Shown: positions 1 to 10,997 of the stretch, one piece after another
Layout: each line of letters opens with the position of its first letter
How positions within the stretch are numbered: position 1 is the first letter of the stretch
NCBI GenBank assembly: GCA_023105745.1
Contig: JALGQZ010000011.1
Span: 49,214,698 to 49,278,697, forward strand
DNA from: Austropuccinia psidii
Lineage: Eukaryota; Basidiomycota; Pucciniomycetes; Pucciniales; Sphaerophragmiaceae
Length of the DNA: 64,000 bases
Direction: 5' to 3'
Notes under the pieces: generated by a model
Told to the model about the DNA's origin: nothing
Seen by the model: only the letters and a program-made list of their open reading frames with translations
The model's database searches: none
Position numbers and translations under genes: made by a program

Positions 1-1021
1 GATTCAGTGTTTCATGTAGAATAGTCAAAAATGGACTGTAAGTAAAACTTTCAGTTTTACTAGTAACAGCATAATTCTTTTTGGTTGTACCATAGAAAGT
101 ACAGTTCCTTATTAGTGCTGAAGGTTTCAGAAGTATTCATTAAGAATTGTACTTTTAATGAATTTTTGAAGTTTTTACCTCATTTCTATGTAGAATTGCA
201 AATATCAGTGTTTCACTGGTTGCTATGAGGTAAAGCAATGGATACAAGTCCAAAGAGGGCTTTAATTACTCTTTTGGGGTTTATCCATGGAAAATCATTA
301 AGAATTGACATGGTTACAGGAGTCTAAGTAGCTCTTTACCTCCTTGGCACGTCAAAATAACAGGTTATTTGCTATTTTCTTAAGATTTACAGTAGTTGTA
401 ACATGGTAACCAAGTTCCCAAAAGGTTTTGGTTTACCAATTAGGCCAAGATCAGCCATGGATCCAAGCTTTGCAGCTGTCCACGCCTCTGAGGCCTCAGA
501 ATTTGGGTACCCTGGCTCTCTTTGATGTCTTTTGTCCCCCTTGCTTATTTTTCACGTCAAAATAGAAATTTAAGCTTAGAGATATCCACTATGGGTGTAC
601 CAAAGGTACATGTAGGAATACCATGATATTAAGTGCTCAAAACATGCATAACACTATTCTTAGTGTATATGTAACATGGGATTTCTCACATTCCCTTTAT
701 TTTGGCGTGAAATTAAGAAAAACAAAAATATTCATGGATCTTTTATGTGGTATTGAAGTATTTTCCATCTTACCACCTCAAAGAGTTAATTTGAGCTTAT
801 TCACTCTATGGAGCTACCCTAGGTGAAGTTTTGTGTAGAATCCAAATCTGGTCTTAAATTCATGGATTTACTTACTCAATAAAAAGTTATTCATCTTTTG
901 TGAAATTGAAAATGATGAATTTTGGATATATGCATGACTTATGAGCTATGCATAATTCAAAATTTATTTTTAAGATAATTGTGGCCTATTTGGGTATGTA
1001 AAATATACCTCAAGGCTCACA
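1..1021 (-). repeat. Gypsy-B-type LTR, cut by the left window edge
   Basis: This stretch aligns by eye, with scattered substitutions, to the last ~1 kb of the two LTRs of Gypsy-B (52207-53246 and 60575-61616). It includes the shared end 'acctcaaggctcaca'. The base after position 1021 lies inside the gag region of a different element (Gypsy-A'), so this LTR inserted there. The expected 5-bp duplication on the right is gtctt (1022-1026); the left side is outside the window. It may be a solo LTR or one end of a full element. A short plus-strand ORF at 623-826 recurs in all three LTR copies simply because the LTRs are related. Confidence 0.9.
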
Positions 1022-2080
1022 GTCTTGATCCAGACAATCCCTGTCCCTTGTGCTGTGGTGTTGTTCTTCAAAGACTAGATTCAGTCTTTTGTTGGTTTCT
1101 TCAGAGGCTTTGCTCAACCGAGCATGTCCCTCATGAAGAGCTTTAAAAACTTTGTCCATGGAGGCTGTTAATTTTTTTATCCTCTCATGGCGTTCTTGGA
1201 GTTCTGCAAACTTCTTTTGAGTTTGCTCAGCATATTGGGACATTTGTAACCACAGTGCATCACTGTTTAGGTTACTCTAAGGTGTGACAACATTATGTTC
1301 AATCTGAGTGTGGGTAATATTTCTATTAATAGGACCATTGATTCTACAGTTATTTACAGCTACTTCTTGTTCTTGTTCACTTCTTTCACCAAATCAAACA
1401 GCTTCTGGATCATTGGGTCTGACTCTCTCTTCCTCTGGCTGAAGGTGGTCTTGCTTTTTCCCTTGTATCCTTGTCTTCTCCTGGAAACTTCCTGGAATTG
1501 TGAAGAATTGTGACTCTTGGCCACTGATCTGTTGGTTTCTGAATAGTGTGAAGCCACTGGTGAGCTGATTTGGCCTACTCCTTGTGAGCCTGAAGGAATA
1601 TGAGTATGCCCTGTCTGGGTCAGCTGTTCTTCTATAGCTTAGATAGTGGCTTGATTCTGCCTTATCCTGTTTTCCCTCACCTCCAGGAGTCTGAACTGCC
1701 TGGTGGGATTGCAATCTTTGGTGATTATCATAAGGTTGCTGAAGTCTATCTCTTTGAGACAAATCTTCTGGCAACTTGCTCCAAGTTCTTCCCAGTGCAA
1801 TGCCAGGTTGAACCTCTTGTTATCCATGCTCCATTGAAATGAATCTTTGAGGAGTTGGTGGAGCTGAAGAACTTGATCCATATATTTCCAGTCCTCTGGT
1901 TTGAGGTTCCTGTTGAATTGGAAAGTGAATGGCAGAGGGATATAATTTCCCTCAGTGTCTTGCCATCCACCACTGTGTCCAAGGTGCCCTCTTCCAGGTC
2001 TTCTGGTTCTGTACAAGCCTTCTCTGTCCTCTGGTGGTTTCCTTGGAAGCCAAGGTTTCTGAGGTGTACAGGTGACATAT
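1022..2080 (-). pseudogene. Degenerate gag 5' region of Gypsy-A' with overlapping accessory frame
   Basis: Two overlapping minus-strand frames match those of intact-looking Gypsy-A at 47404-48840. One (segments 1010-1243, 1394-1774 and the start of 1746-2078) corresponds to the Gypsy-A gag frame and carries the coiled-coil stretch with LSKASEETNKRLN. The other (1639-2016, continued in 1360-1557) corresponds to the accessory frame, with NLKPEDWKYMDQVLQLHQLL and later SQFQEVSRRRQGYKGK. Both are broken into pieces by indels and stops, so no functional protein is expected. The relative offset of the two frames is the same as in Gypsy-A, which argues the overlap is a family trait. Confidence 0.75.
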
Positions 2081-2134
2081 CAGTATTTGCAAGCAGACAA
2101 AAACTTTATGTTCTTAGGGTATTTAACTTTGACT

Positions 2135-2432
2135 GTGACTTGTAAAAATTTGTTGTCTTCTGATTTTGGCAGTTTTCCTTTAGGGGTTACAACTGGGTTA
2201 ATTATGGTAATCTTCCCTGTACAAGTGGTTAAGGTTGGTTTACCTTGTATGGAAGCAATGTTTTGTGGTTTTCTCTTCCTCTTAGTGGAAATTGGTGTCC
2301 ACTTATTTTATGTAATAAGGCCTTTACTATCCCTCTTTTGTTTGCCCTTGCTGCCCTCTGGTTCTGAGGGTGTTCCTGGTGTGTTGGCCTGAGACTGGGT
2401 TTCTAGGGGGATGTAGTTTTCTTCCACTGAAA
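2135..2432 (-). pseudogene. Leader ORF relic of Gypsy-A'
   Basis: Minus-strand translation starts with YIPLETQSQANTP and later reads ASIQGKPTLTTCTGKITI, closely matching the 106-residue leader ORF of Gypsy-A (48868-49188). One in-frame stop (about 2311) breaks it. The sequence is polar and basic with no recognised domain. A possible splice donor after it has the form 'gttaaa' rather than the 'gtaaaa' seen in Gypsy-A, so any intron there may be disabled in this copy. Confidence 0.55.
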
Positions 2433-2969
2433 TAAAACAGTAAAAGAGGGCTTAATTTCAGTTAAGACTTCTTAAGATGCTGTTTGCATGTCTAAGAATG
2501 GCATCCGGGCTTGTATGTTACTACAATATGCCCTTGTATAATGAAAGTGTAATTGAATTAACAATTTCACATCAGAAAAACAGCCTACAGATATCTGGTA
2601 CAATGTTTGTGTGCCAGTATCTTACAGATTAGCTTGTAATTAGCAAGTATAATCTGATAAGAGTGGTATTTAAGAGGGTAATTGAATTAAAAATACACCC
2701 AACCACACCTCAACTGTTGGCTTTACAGTAAGAGGTGTCCTTATTTAATTTACAAAAAGGCTTTATTAATGGCTTAAAGTGTTTTTATATGTAAAACATG
2801 CCAAGGATAAGGGTCTTGTGGTGATTAAATAATAATCAACCATGAAAAAATATTATATATATTTTTATTTAAAACATTACGCCTAAAAAAGATAAAGTAA
2901 TTTGTTAAAATAAAGAGAATAAGAGAAAAACTCACTCATAAGGTTGAAAAAGTAAAAAAACATGTCCAG

Positions 2970-4770
2970 TGTAAGGTGTGGATATGAAACTTTGATTAAA
3001 ATCAAGTACTTTTCCTGTCCTCAAAATTTGTATAAGGAAAATTATTTTCAAGAGAAAACACGCCAATTTTATTATTTATAACTTTATTAGTATAAAACAA
3101 TAATATTATAAAAATTTATTGTTTTACCAACAGTAAAAATTTATCCAAAAAATACTCTACAAGAGATATTTTAAGGCTACAAAAGAAATTTCTTCAAGAG
3201 CAATTTCAATTGGAATTAATTGAGCAAAAAACTGCAAGCAATTAATTAAAGAACAAAGTCTTTAAAAAGAATATTAAAGAGAAAACATGCCCAAAAGTGA
3301 CCAGAGTGAATTTGGAAACAAAGTGACAAAGTTTACAGTGATGAAAGATGCTTTAATTCACTTTTGGGGTGGTTCAGGGGTAAAAATGATCATAAGAGTT
3401 ACAAACAATGATTATAATGATTTTTTCACCTGGCTAAAAGGTTTAAAATGATTTAAGAAAGTTGGTTGGAATCTTTTATTGATTTGTTTAACAGTGTTTA
3501 AACTAATTATAAAAGGAAAAGATTCTAACATGAAGAGAAAAGTCGGGAAAAGAAGACATTCTTTTATAGCCATCAATTCTCTTACTCCAAAAGTAAAATT
3601 TACTCTTGTCAGTCGTGAAAAACAGTCTGACAACGGAAAAGCCAATTGTGGCATCATTGAACCCTGGTTTAGACCAAAAAAGGGCTGGTTTAAGCCATTT
3701 TTAGCCAGTTTAGACTCTTACATCAGCCATTGCTATAGCAATACCTAGTCTAGAGCCTTCAAAACATGTCAGAATGTGTGTAAGAGACGTACAAACTGTT
3801 AAAACTGTTTTTACTATGATTGTCTTAACTTAAGGGTAGTTTTACCCTCTTGGCAACAGCTAAAACTACCCCAGTTGGTATCAAAACCTCATCATCAATT
3901 GAGTTCACAGACCCTGTAACTCAATTCCAGGCCAAAATTGATGAGCTTTTGCGTGAATTTTGACACCACACGCCTGTCAGCAAGGATTTTGGGGGTCTAG
4001 CTCCCCCTTGGAGCTGGAGTTCCTTTTCCCCCCCAAATTTAATCTTTCCAATTTATTTGTCCTTTAATTCCTCATCATGTATTATATTTATAGTTTACAT
4101 ATGTAATTCAATTGAGTTGTACAGTTCAATACAGTAATAATTGATACCTCATATGTAAATCAAAGTTCACTTATGTAATACATGCACACATTTTGACATT
4201 TCAATTGAATTCAATTGAAAATACTTGAATTCCTCATAACTTCTAAAATATACACAACACCTCAATTTTAATACAAATTTTGGTGATTAACACCACATGT
4301 GATGTGAACCAAATTAAAGTTTTGAGGATTTTCAATTTTCATACAGAAACTACTAAAAACTCAATTTAAGCTTATTTAGAGTTGAGTTACAAAATTTTCA
4401 CTCAGAGGTGACCCCACCTGATTTTTTATGAGGAATCCAATGGTGAAATAATTTTTATCTGTTTATTTATTGGATAAAAACTTATAATAATTTTTATTTA
4501 ACTTTTTTCCAAATTTATTTATTTTTTTACAATTTTGTTAAAAATTCATTTTTACTTAATTTTTTCAAGTATAAATGTAATTTTACAATTTCAAAATTTA
4601 ATGTAATTTTATTTTTAAATTGTAATGAAATTTTTAATTCTGAATATAATTTTATATTTATATTTTGATTTTCATTTTCATAATATAAATAAATTTATTT
4701 TATTTATATTTATATGTTAATTTTGTATTTGTGGGCTTTTGGGTATATGAAATTACCTCTAAGGCTCACA
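2970..4770 (-). repeat. Solo LTR, Gypsy-C, with 5-bp duplication
   Basis: The block starts 'tgtaaggtgtgg' and ends 'aaggctcaca', the same terminal pattern as Gypsy-B LTRs ('tgtaagatgtga' and 'caaggctcaca'), but the interior differs. It is flanked by tccag (2965-2969) and gccag (4771-4775), a 5-bp target duplication with one substitution. It separates the leader of Gypsy-A' from its LTR, exactly inside the sequence that serves as primer-binding site in Gypsy-A. No coding sequence lies inside, so this is the product of LTR-LTR recombination. Confidence 0.85.
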
Positions 4771-4785
4771 GCCAGGCCCCCAAAA

Positions 4786-6222
4786 TGTCAGGCTGAGTCT
4801 ATGATAAAGATGTATAATAGTATTTACAGGCTGAAACTATGACTGTGACATGGTAAGAATGGTAATAAAAAGGTTTTTTGATGGTTATAAGGGTTTTAGA
4901 ATGAGATAATAAGGGCTTTACTATAATAATATAGTGGTGGTGAGTGCTGCTGAAAGCCCTGGGTGCAGTCTTACCAGTTGGATTACTATAATAAGAGCTA
5001 CAATACTTAAATTTAAAGTACAACATGATTATTTCCAAGAGTATAACTGTTTTTGACAGCTGTACTATGTAGGAATTCAAGAGCAGGATGGGGATTCCTT
5101 TTGTGGAAGTGAAAAGGCCTCCTTTTATCCTGAAATGGGGTGAAAAGGCTGCTAGACCTTTTCACATAGAGGAAGTGAAAATATTTCACTATCAAGGACA
5201 GACTTGTGGTTTGAAAAAGGCCTGTGTAGCCTGTATTGGGCTCAGATGTGGTTTTGAAACCACATCTGGACAGTTTTCACCAATACAGGGTGAAAATATT
5301 TATCTGGGGACCACAAAGCCTGATTCTGACATGTATGACTCGTAGAATGCTGTACAGAACCTGTGTGGGACCCCAGTATTGAATGAGCTATGAGGTATTG
5401 AAGTAGAAATAAGCTTCTTTGTCTGTTTGACACCTCATAATCATGGTTATGGGATGTTATCCCATGGTAAGGCTGTATTGGCCAAGCTGTAGGATTTTGA
5501 CCTTAAAACAGCCATAATGTTGTCAGTTTTTGAGACATCAACCTCAGAATTGGTTCCGTGTGTAGCCCTGTATGTGTTCTACACAATGGTACCTTATTTT
5601 ATATGGCTATCGTGAAATATGGCAAAGTTATCTCATGGACAAGAGTTTTGTACATATGTGTGTTTTAGGCAAAAAGCGGTATTGGGCTTGTTTGCCTTAT
5701 AGCTTTTGCTCTAGATGAGATATGGGGAAATGAATGCCACCATAAGATAGCCCTGATTGTTCTTTTTCCAAAACAGCCCCACTTTAGGTATCTCACACTA
5801 AAACTGTAGAAGTTAGATGAGAGGTGACTATTTTATTCACTCTTATTTGGCCTGAATTTGGCCATAACCTCTGTAATACTGGTGCTAGCCCAGTTTGAAT
5901 GGTACCATTGGATAGCCCTGACTTAGAGATTCATTTTAAATACCCATTTGATGGGGTTAAGCCTCTTAATCTGTATTTCAGATGTGAGGTGAAAATTAAG
6001 GTTTATTCTCAGAAACAACTTTGCACAGGAATAACTTTGTTATTCTTTGTCCTATGGTTATGGGACTTGTATATTTGGAAAGTGGTGAGTTTCCTCTTTC
6101 CTTTGGTACCTCTTGAGCTGATCTGGCTCAGCTCCATGTTTTGGTGCTATCTCGGCTATACCATTGGTTTATGGTATTTGGCTGTCATGCTTGTGCTCTG
6201 GTTTTGAGTCACAGGCTGAAAT
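4786..6222 (-). repeat. 5' LTR of Gypsy-A'
   Basis: It begins 'tgtcaggctgagtctatgat' next to 'gccaggcccccaaaa' and is alignable along its length with the LTRs of Gypsy-A (41550-42988, 49767-51188). The far end reads 'ggctgaaa' instead of 'ggctgaca', so the exact terminus near 6222 is uncertain and no target duplication is claimed. ORFs on either strand within it (for example 5899-6207) are not conserved in the other LTR copies. Confidence 0.85.
5230..5289. other. Nested inverted repeats in Gypsy-A' LTR
   Basis: An outer 10-bp arm pair (cctgtattgg at 5230-5239, ccaatacagg at 5280-5289) encloses an inner 11-bp perfect palindrome (agatgtggttt / aaaccacatct, 5244-5267, 2-nt spacer). The same nested structure is retained in both Gypsy-A LTRs. 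A second hairpin, atgggat/atcccat, lies about 165 bp further right. The role is unknown; LTR RNA structure for 3' end formation or packaging is possible. Confidence 0.7.
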
Positions 6223-6569
6223 GTTCTATTATCTTTTGATTTGATGAAGATTTCCAAACCATTTTTTTCCCTAATGTCTATTGGAGATTTCTATTCTCTT
6301 TTAAGAAATTATAATCACAAGTACTCAATTCCCTTTTTAATTCCATATCTGCCGCCCATTTTTTTCTTGTGATTCCACATAATTTTCTATGATTATAAGA
6401 TGTGAGAAACAGAATTCCTTATCTTTCTAATAATTGGCATATTCCTTGTTTAATAATTCCTTCTTAGGAAAATTGGGAGCATTTTCCTGTTTGATGCTCC
6501 TTTGCCTTTGGTCTCACTATGCATGGCAGTATTTTGCAAGTTTGTTTGTGCATTAAGAACTTTAGAATT

Positions 6570-7870
6570 ATTAATTTTTGGTTCTTTCTTCCTTTCACTT
6601 TCAATCCTTCCTAGTCCATAAATTATTTTCCAATACTGTTATTCTCTTCCTCCGAATTACTTTCACTCCCACTATCTACCATCATCACCAAAACACTAAT
6701 TTTATTCAATTTACTGAGAGCTTCTTTATTGGTCTTTGATCAAAAAAATTTCATTCATTTGTGAATAACAAGGGAAGATTAAATCCAATGTTTGAGGAAG
6801 TGTCATTCCCATATCCTGATCTATCAAACCAGATCCTATATTGTTTTCCCAAAAATTGCATTGCCAAATATTACTTCTTGTAATTCATAAAGCATTGAGA
6901 ACAGTGTCTCCCATTGAGTTAAAGCTCAGAATTGTGAGAATTAAGATATCCTGAAAGGATTTCTTAAGGCACTCCACAAGTGATAGAATTTTCACCAATG
7001 CTTTTCTTGCCATTTTCACCAAATATTTGGTTATAATTATCTTGAAATTTGATTAAAGTACAAATATTCTTGTGATCCTTCTGAGCAAATTTTGGATTTG
7101 TATCTTGAGCCCAGTTTGGTTTCGGAGTTTTAAATTGTTTTTTTCATAACATATTAGTTTAAATAACCATTCTTTTCTTTGTTGGCTTCTGCTAAATTGT
7201 GTGTCTTCATTATCTTAATTCAATTGGCAGGCATTGATCCTGTCAAATGACCCTGTGAAACACTTTGGGTAATTCCACTTGAAGCTTTTGGTGCTTGGCT
7301 ATATCTGTGTGATGACACTGTAGCAGCTTGAGAAAGTCTATAATGAATCTAAATAGATGAAGTAAGTCACAGATATGCTATAGTTAATTACTTTAGGCTT
7401 AACTTAACTGGGAATATGACTGCTTTAATTAGTATCAATTTTGGGTGTCCCATAAGAAAAAGGGTGACCACCCAGTTGTTGCACCAAAAATGGTGTGGGA
7501 ATGGTCAGATGTTTTTGCTAGAAAGGATGGGGTTGTAAAGGAAGTAGCAATAAATATGAAATCTTATAGTTTCCTGGGGTTGAAGCCATTGGTGTTGATT
7601 TTTGTCAGCAATTATATTCAATATCAATGTGGTTTGTCAGTAGCACATGATTGAGTTTTTGAAAATTTATTCCACCATAATTTTCTCCAGGTTATAAGCC
7701 AGCCACTCCTACAGACTCCCACCAATTTTTATGTCCATCAATTTGAGGTAATCCCTGCCTTTTCCTGGGACTCACTACTTCAAACTTTTGGTAGTTAGGA
7801 TTGAAACATCCATCATCAACTCCATTGTAATGAGTCATTTAAATTGGCCTAATATTTTCTCGCAGAAAAT
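6570..7870 (-). pseudogene. Decayed coding remnants of unknown family
   Basis: Several minus-strand segments read like real protein but are separated by stops and frame changes. Segments include one around 7690-7860 with KFEVVSPRKRQGLPQIDGHK, one around 6940-7070 with NYNQIFGENGKKSIGENSIT, one around 6760-6900 with LIDQDMGMTLPQTLDLIF, and one around 6590-6740 with DSGSESNSEEEN. I do not recognise a domain. Composition differs from the surrounding AT-rich DNA and looks like an old transposase or retroelement gene rather than a live host gene. No intact start, stop or termini were found. Confidence 0.35.
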
Positions 7871-7879
7871 TATTAACAG

Positions 7880-10250
7880 AAATAATTAGTAACATAATCT
7901 ACAACCAATTTCTTAAAGTACTCACAAAATTAAATTGATATTTATTTGCAAAATTGAAGTATAATACAATTCATTGTCCAATTATCCATGTAGTCAAATC
8001 AAATTTCAAATCAAATGGCACTTACAAATAAATCTTCAAATCTTTCAGATTGAACCAAAATTGAAAAACCAAAACACAAAATCCAAAATATGCTTTTTGT
8101 GGGAAAAGGCTTGGTGTTGTATTGGTAAAGTTATGAAAGAAGAAATTTTCAAGAGATTTCTTAACAAAACTTAAAAATTTGACAAATTGAAACTAAAAAG
8201 GAATTAGTATTCAAAATATGCTTGGGGGAAAATGATGATGGACAGATCATATTTAACGTTAAACATAAGGAAAGAAACAATTGGGGGTTGGTTCTAATTT
8301 TCAGATTTGGGAGCAAAGGAAATTGTGAAAATAAAAAATCATTTGCAGAAAAAATTGGCCCTTTTCCCTAAGGGATTGAATCCCCATACTATTCTTATTC
8401 TTAATAGAACATAGAATGGGTGAGTATTTATCAAACTAAATAATCTGAGAGTTGAACCTGAAATTATGGAAACACAATATCATATTCAAAATATAGTTTT
8501 CAATTGATAAATAGCAAGATATAAATTTCATATTCTTATATTTAAATGAAGTAAATAAAATTAACAAGATCAATAAGTTGACATGACATTATTCTGATTA
8601 ATATTGATTATATTGATATTTATCAACAACTATTCAGAGGATGTTAGTTATGAAAATATATCCAGTTCTTTTTCATAAAGCTAATTTATTCTCAATTTCA
8701 ATATATCATAGATTTTTTCATTGATTATATTATAATGAGCTTGATTTTTAAGTTTCTTTTTTTTATATGACCATTCTATTCTCACAAAATTCATTCTAAA
8801 TATATTTTCAATTAAATTACTTATTAGTTAGATATTATTTAGTCATAAATTAAAGGATCTAAAGTATTCCTTGGCGACATTTCCCGTTTAAAATATTGAC
8901 AAGGTATCCACGTTTAATAATATCAATTTTATGAAATCTGAGATACCAAATGATCAATTAAATATAAAAATATCAAATAATTAAGCATATTTATTCTGAA
9001 TTATTCCACATTCAATTTTTTGCTTCCGATTAAAATTAAACAGTCCTGGTGGAGAACGGCTTCTCTGAAAAGCCTTTATTCACATTTGATAGTGCAAAAT
9101 AATTCAAATTTGTTAATAAGAAACTATACATATAGTATGTACTGGAAATTAGTGAATGAGCTTAACTAATGATGGAAGGACTAAGGATTATAATGTTTCC
9201 TTGGCAGAAATACAAACTTGAGTGAAAAGTCACAAACTACCCAGTACAGCCACACGCCTACTTTTATGGCAGGAAAGGTTTGTGAATATTTTCAATTTTT
9301 ATTCAATACTAAAGAAATTTAAACATCTTAAGAGGAAGGCGTAAGAAAAAAGGTTTCCCATCAAAAAAATGGCCCAAATATACTTCAAGAAATTGATTAA
9401 ATATCATTCTGTTTCAAAAAAGGCAAATGTTGTATCCTGTTGTAGGGGCCTTATATTGGCTTTCAAATGGGATTTTCATAAAGCTGGTTTCTCATAGTTA
9501 GTGTGTAAATTTTGAACCTGATTTGAAAGAATGGTTCAACTGTTGATAAATTAAAATAGAAAATCTTAATGAATGATTCTATGTCAACTTTATGATTAAA
9601 AAAAATATTTAAAGATGAAATAATGAGTAAAATAATGCTTAACAAATTTCCCGAGGGCCTCGCAGGTTTCTTAACTCAGCCTATTTTAATTTATTTTTTA
9701 TTATATTGTACCATAATATCTCTTCTTTTTAAAAGGAATTTTGGTTTGTTTGATGTCGCTCATCACATTACAATCAAACATTTAGTGCACCTTTTTACTA
9801 AATATATCATGAAAATTATTACTATAATTTATTATAAGCTAACATTATTTCCTTTAAGAACGTTGTTTTAAAAAACAGTAATTTTCACTTAGTATGTTCA
9901 GTAATAACCCAGCTTATGGATTAAATTTAAAATTTCTCATTCTATTTGTATTATATTTCTTTGAAACCAATTTCATCCCTTGAAGTAACTGAGAGCATCA
10001 CAATTTTTGATATGCCCCATGCTCCCCCTCCTTTGGTGAGATAATCCCATTCTCAAGATTCAATAATCTAGCGCAAAGTTTAATTGCATGAGTCTATTTT
10101 TCCAATTGGCATGTTGGAGTAGTATTCTTGTTAGACTATTTTTGAACCTCCTTCCGCTACCCTGGTTGGTGCCATGGCCATCCGTTGTAAAAGAAGTCAC
10201 CACCTGAAACGTCACTCATATTACCTTGGGTAATTGAAGGAACAAAAGGG
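7880..10250. other. AT-rich interval, no gene recognised
   Basis: Short ORFs here (for example 7974-8174, 9463-9645, 9623-9871) are AT-driven and match nothing I know. I see no terminal repeats or target duplication. From about 10020 the base composition becomes visibly more GC-rich, marking the approach to the lipase locus. Confidence 0.5.
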
Positions 10251-10255
10251 TGGGG

Positions 10256-10997
10256 CTAAGGCCATCCAATCAAAGTATGAAAACAAGGGTTGGCATAAAT
10301 AAGCATGCAGAATGTTTCCACCAAGTTCAATAATACATCTGTTACGGACCTGAAATGGGGCCAGGCTTTTCTCCCAATCTGCAAACGGCTACTTATGGCA
10401 GGAGACTTTTCCTTTCTTGTTTTTTTTCTGGTGTTTTGAAGGTGACGGATCTTTTTGGCCCGAGTAGATCGATCAGTGAAGGTTCTGACAAGGAAAAGAA
10501 ACACCTTCCTCACTCTCACGAGACCTGATAAAGCAGCTTTTGATCCACAGACTGAGGCTGTCACAATGAATTCCCTACAAGCCTGCAGTGCAGCTGAAAA
10601 CCTGAATTCGCAGCACTCCCTGACGGAGACTTTCAAGGTGTGATGGACGGCAGAGTAAAAAAGAATTTCTAGCCTAGCTTTCAAAGCATTTTACCTGCGA
10701 GAGGACCCAATTGCTACTCTTGAGAGGTGAAGAACTAAGTTTTTGAAAGGTATTAACGAATTCCCTTCTTCTACTCAGCCAATCATCCGATTGGACCTCC
10801 AACGTTTTTCATAGAATATTAGAAGCTTTCTAGGATTCCGCTTAAGATAGCTTTGGCCTCCCGTACAAATAGCGGCTATTGGTGTGGTGTTTTTTTTCCA
10901 CAATGAGTTAATATACACCAAGGACTTCAAAGCTCTGAATTCAAGTAGTTACTAGAGAAACCCCATCACAAGGGCCTTTGATTTTTTCGAAACGCCC
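10256..10997. other. Upstream region of the lipase gene
   Basis: More GC-rich than its surroundings. A 142-codon open frame runs on the minus strand (10256-10684) and a 62-codon one on the plus strand (10455-10643). Neither has a recognisable domain, and their overlap suggests chance openness. The 300 bases before the lipase ATG probably hold its promoter and 5' UTR, but I see no clear TATA box. Confidence 0.35.

Larger units (their letters stand above)
1022..6222 (-). mobile_element. Gypsy-A' relic: 5' LTR, leader and broken gag
   Basis: A partial minus-strand Ty3/Gypsy element of the same family as Gypsy-A. From right to left it holds the 5' LTR (4786-6222), the primer-binding site (4771-4785), leader sequence (about 2433-2969), a leader ORF (2135-2432) and the start of gag (1022-2080). 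The rest of gag and all of pol lie beyond the Gypsy-B-type LTR, outside the window. It is interrupted by the solo LTR at 2970-4770. Multiple frameshifts and stops show it is old compared with Gypsy-A. Confidence 0.85.

Noticed and set aside
623..826. Short ORF starting MILSAQNMHNTIL that recurs at 52834 and 61204
   Set aside because: The recurrence is explained by the three related Gypsy-B-type LTRs; no sign of coding constraint.
5899..6207. 102-codon plus-strand ORF with membrane-like sequence in the Gypsy-A' LTR
   Set aside because: The corresponding positions in both Gypsy-A LTRs are not open in this frame; it is antisense LTR sequence.
10256..10684. 142-codon minus-strand ORF upstream of the lipase as a host gene
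   Set aside because: No recognisable domain, overlaps a plus-strand ORF, and lies where the lipase promoter is expected.
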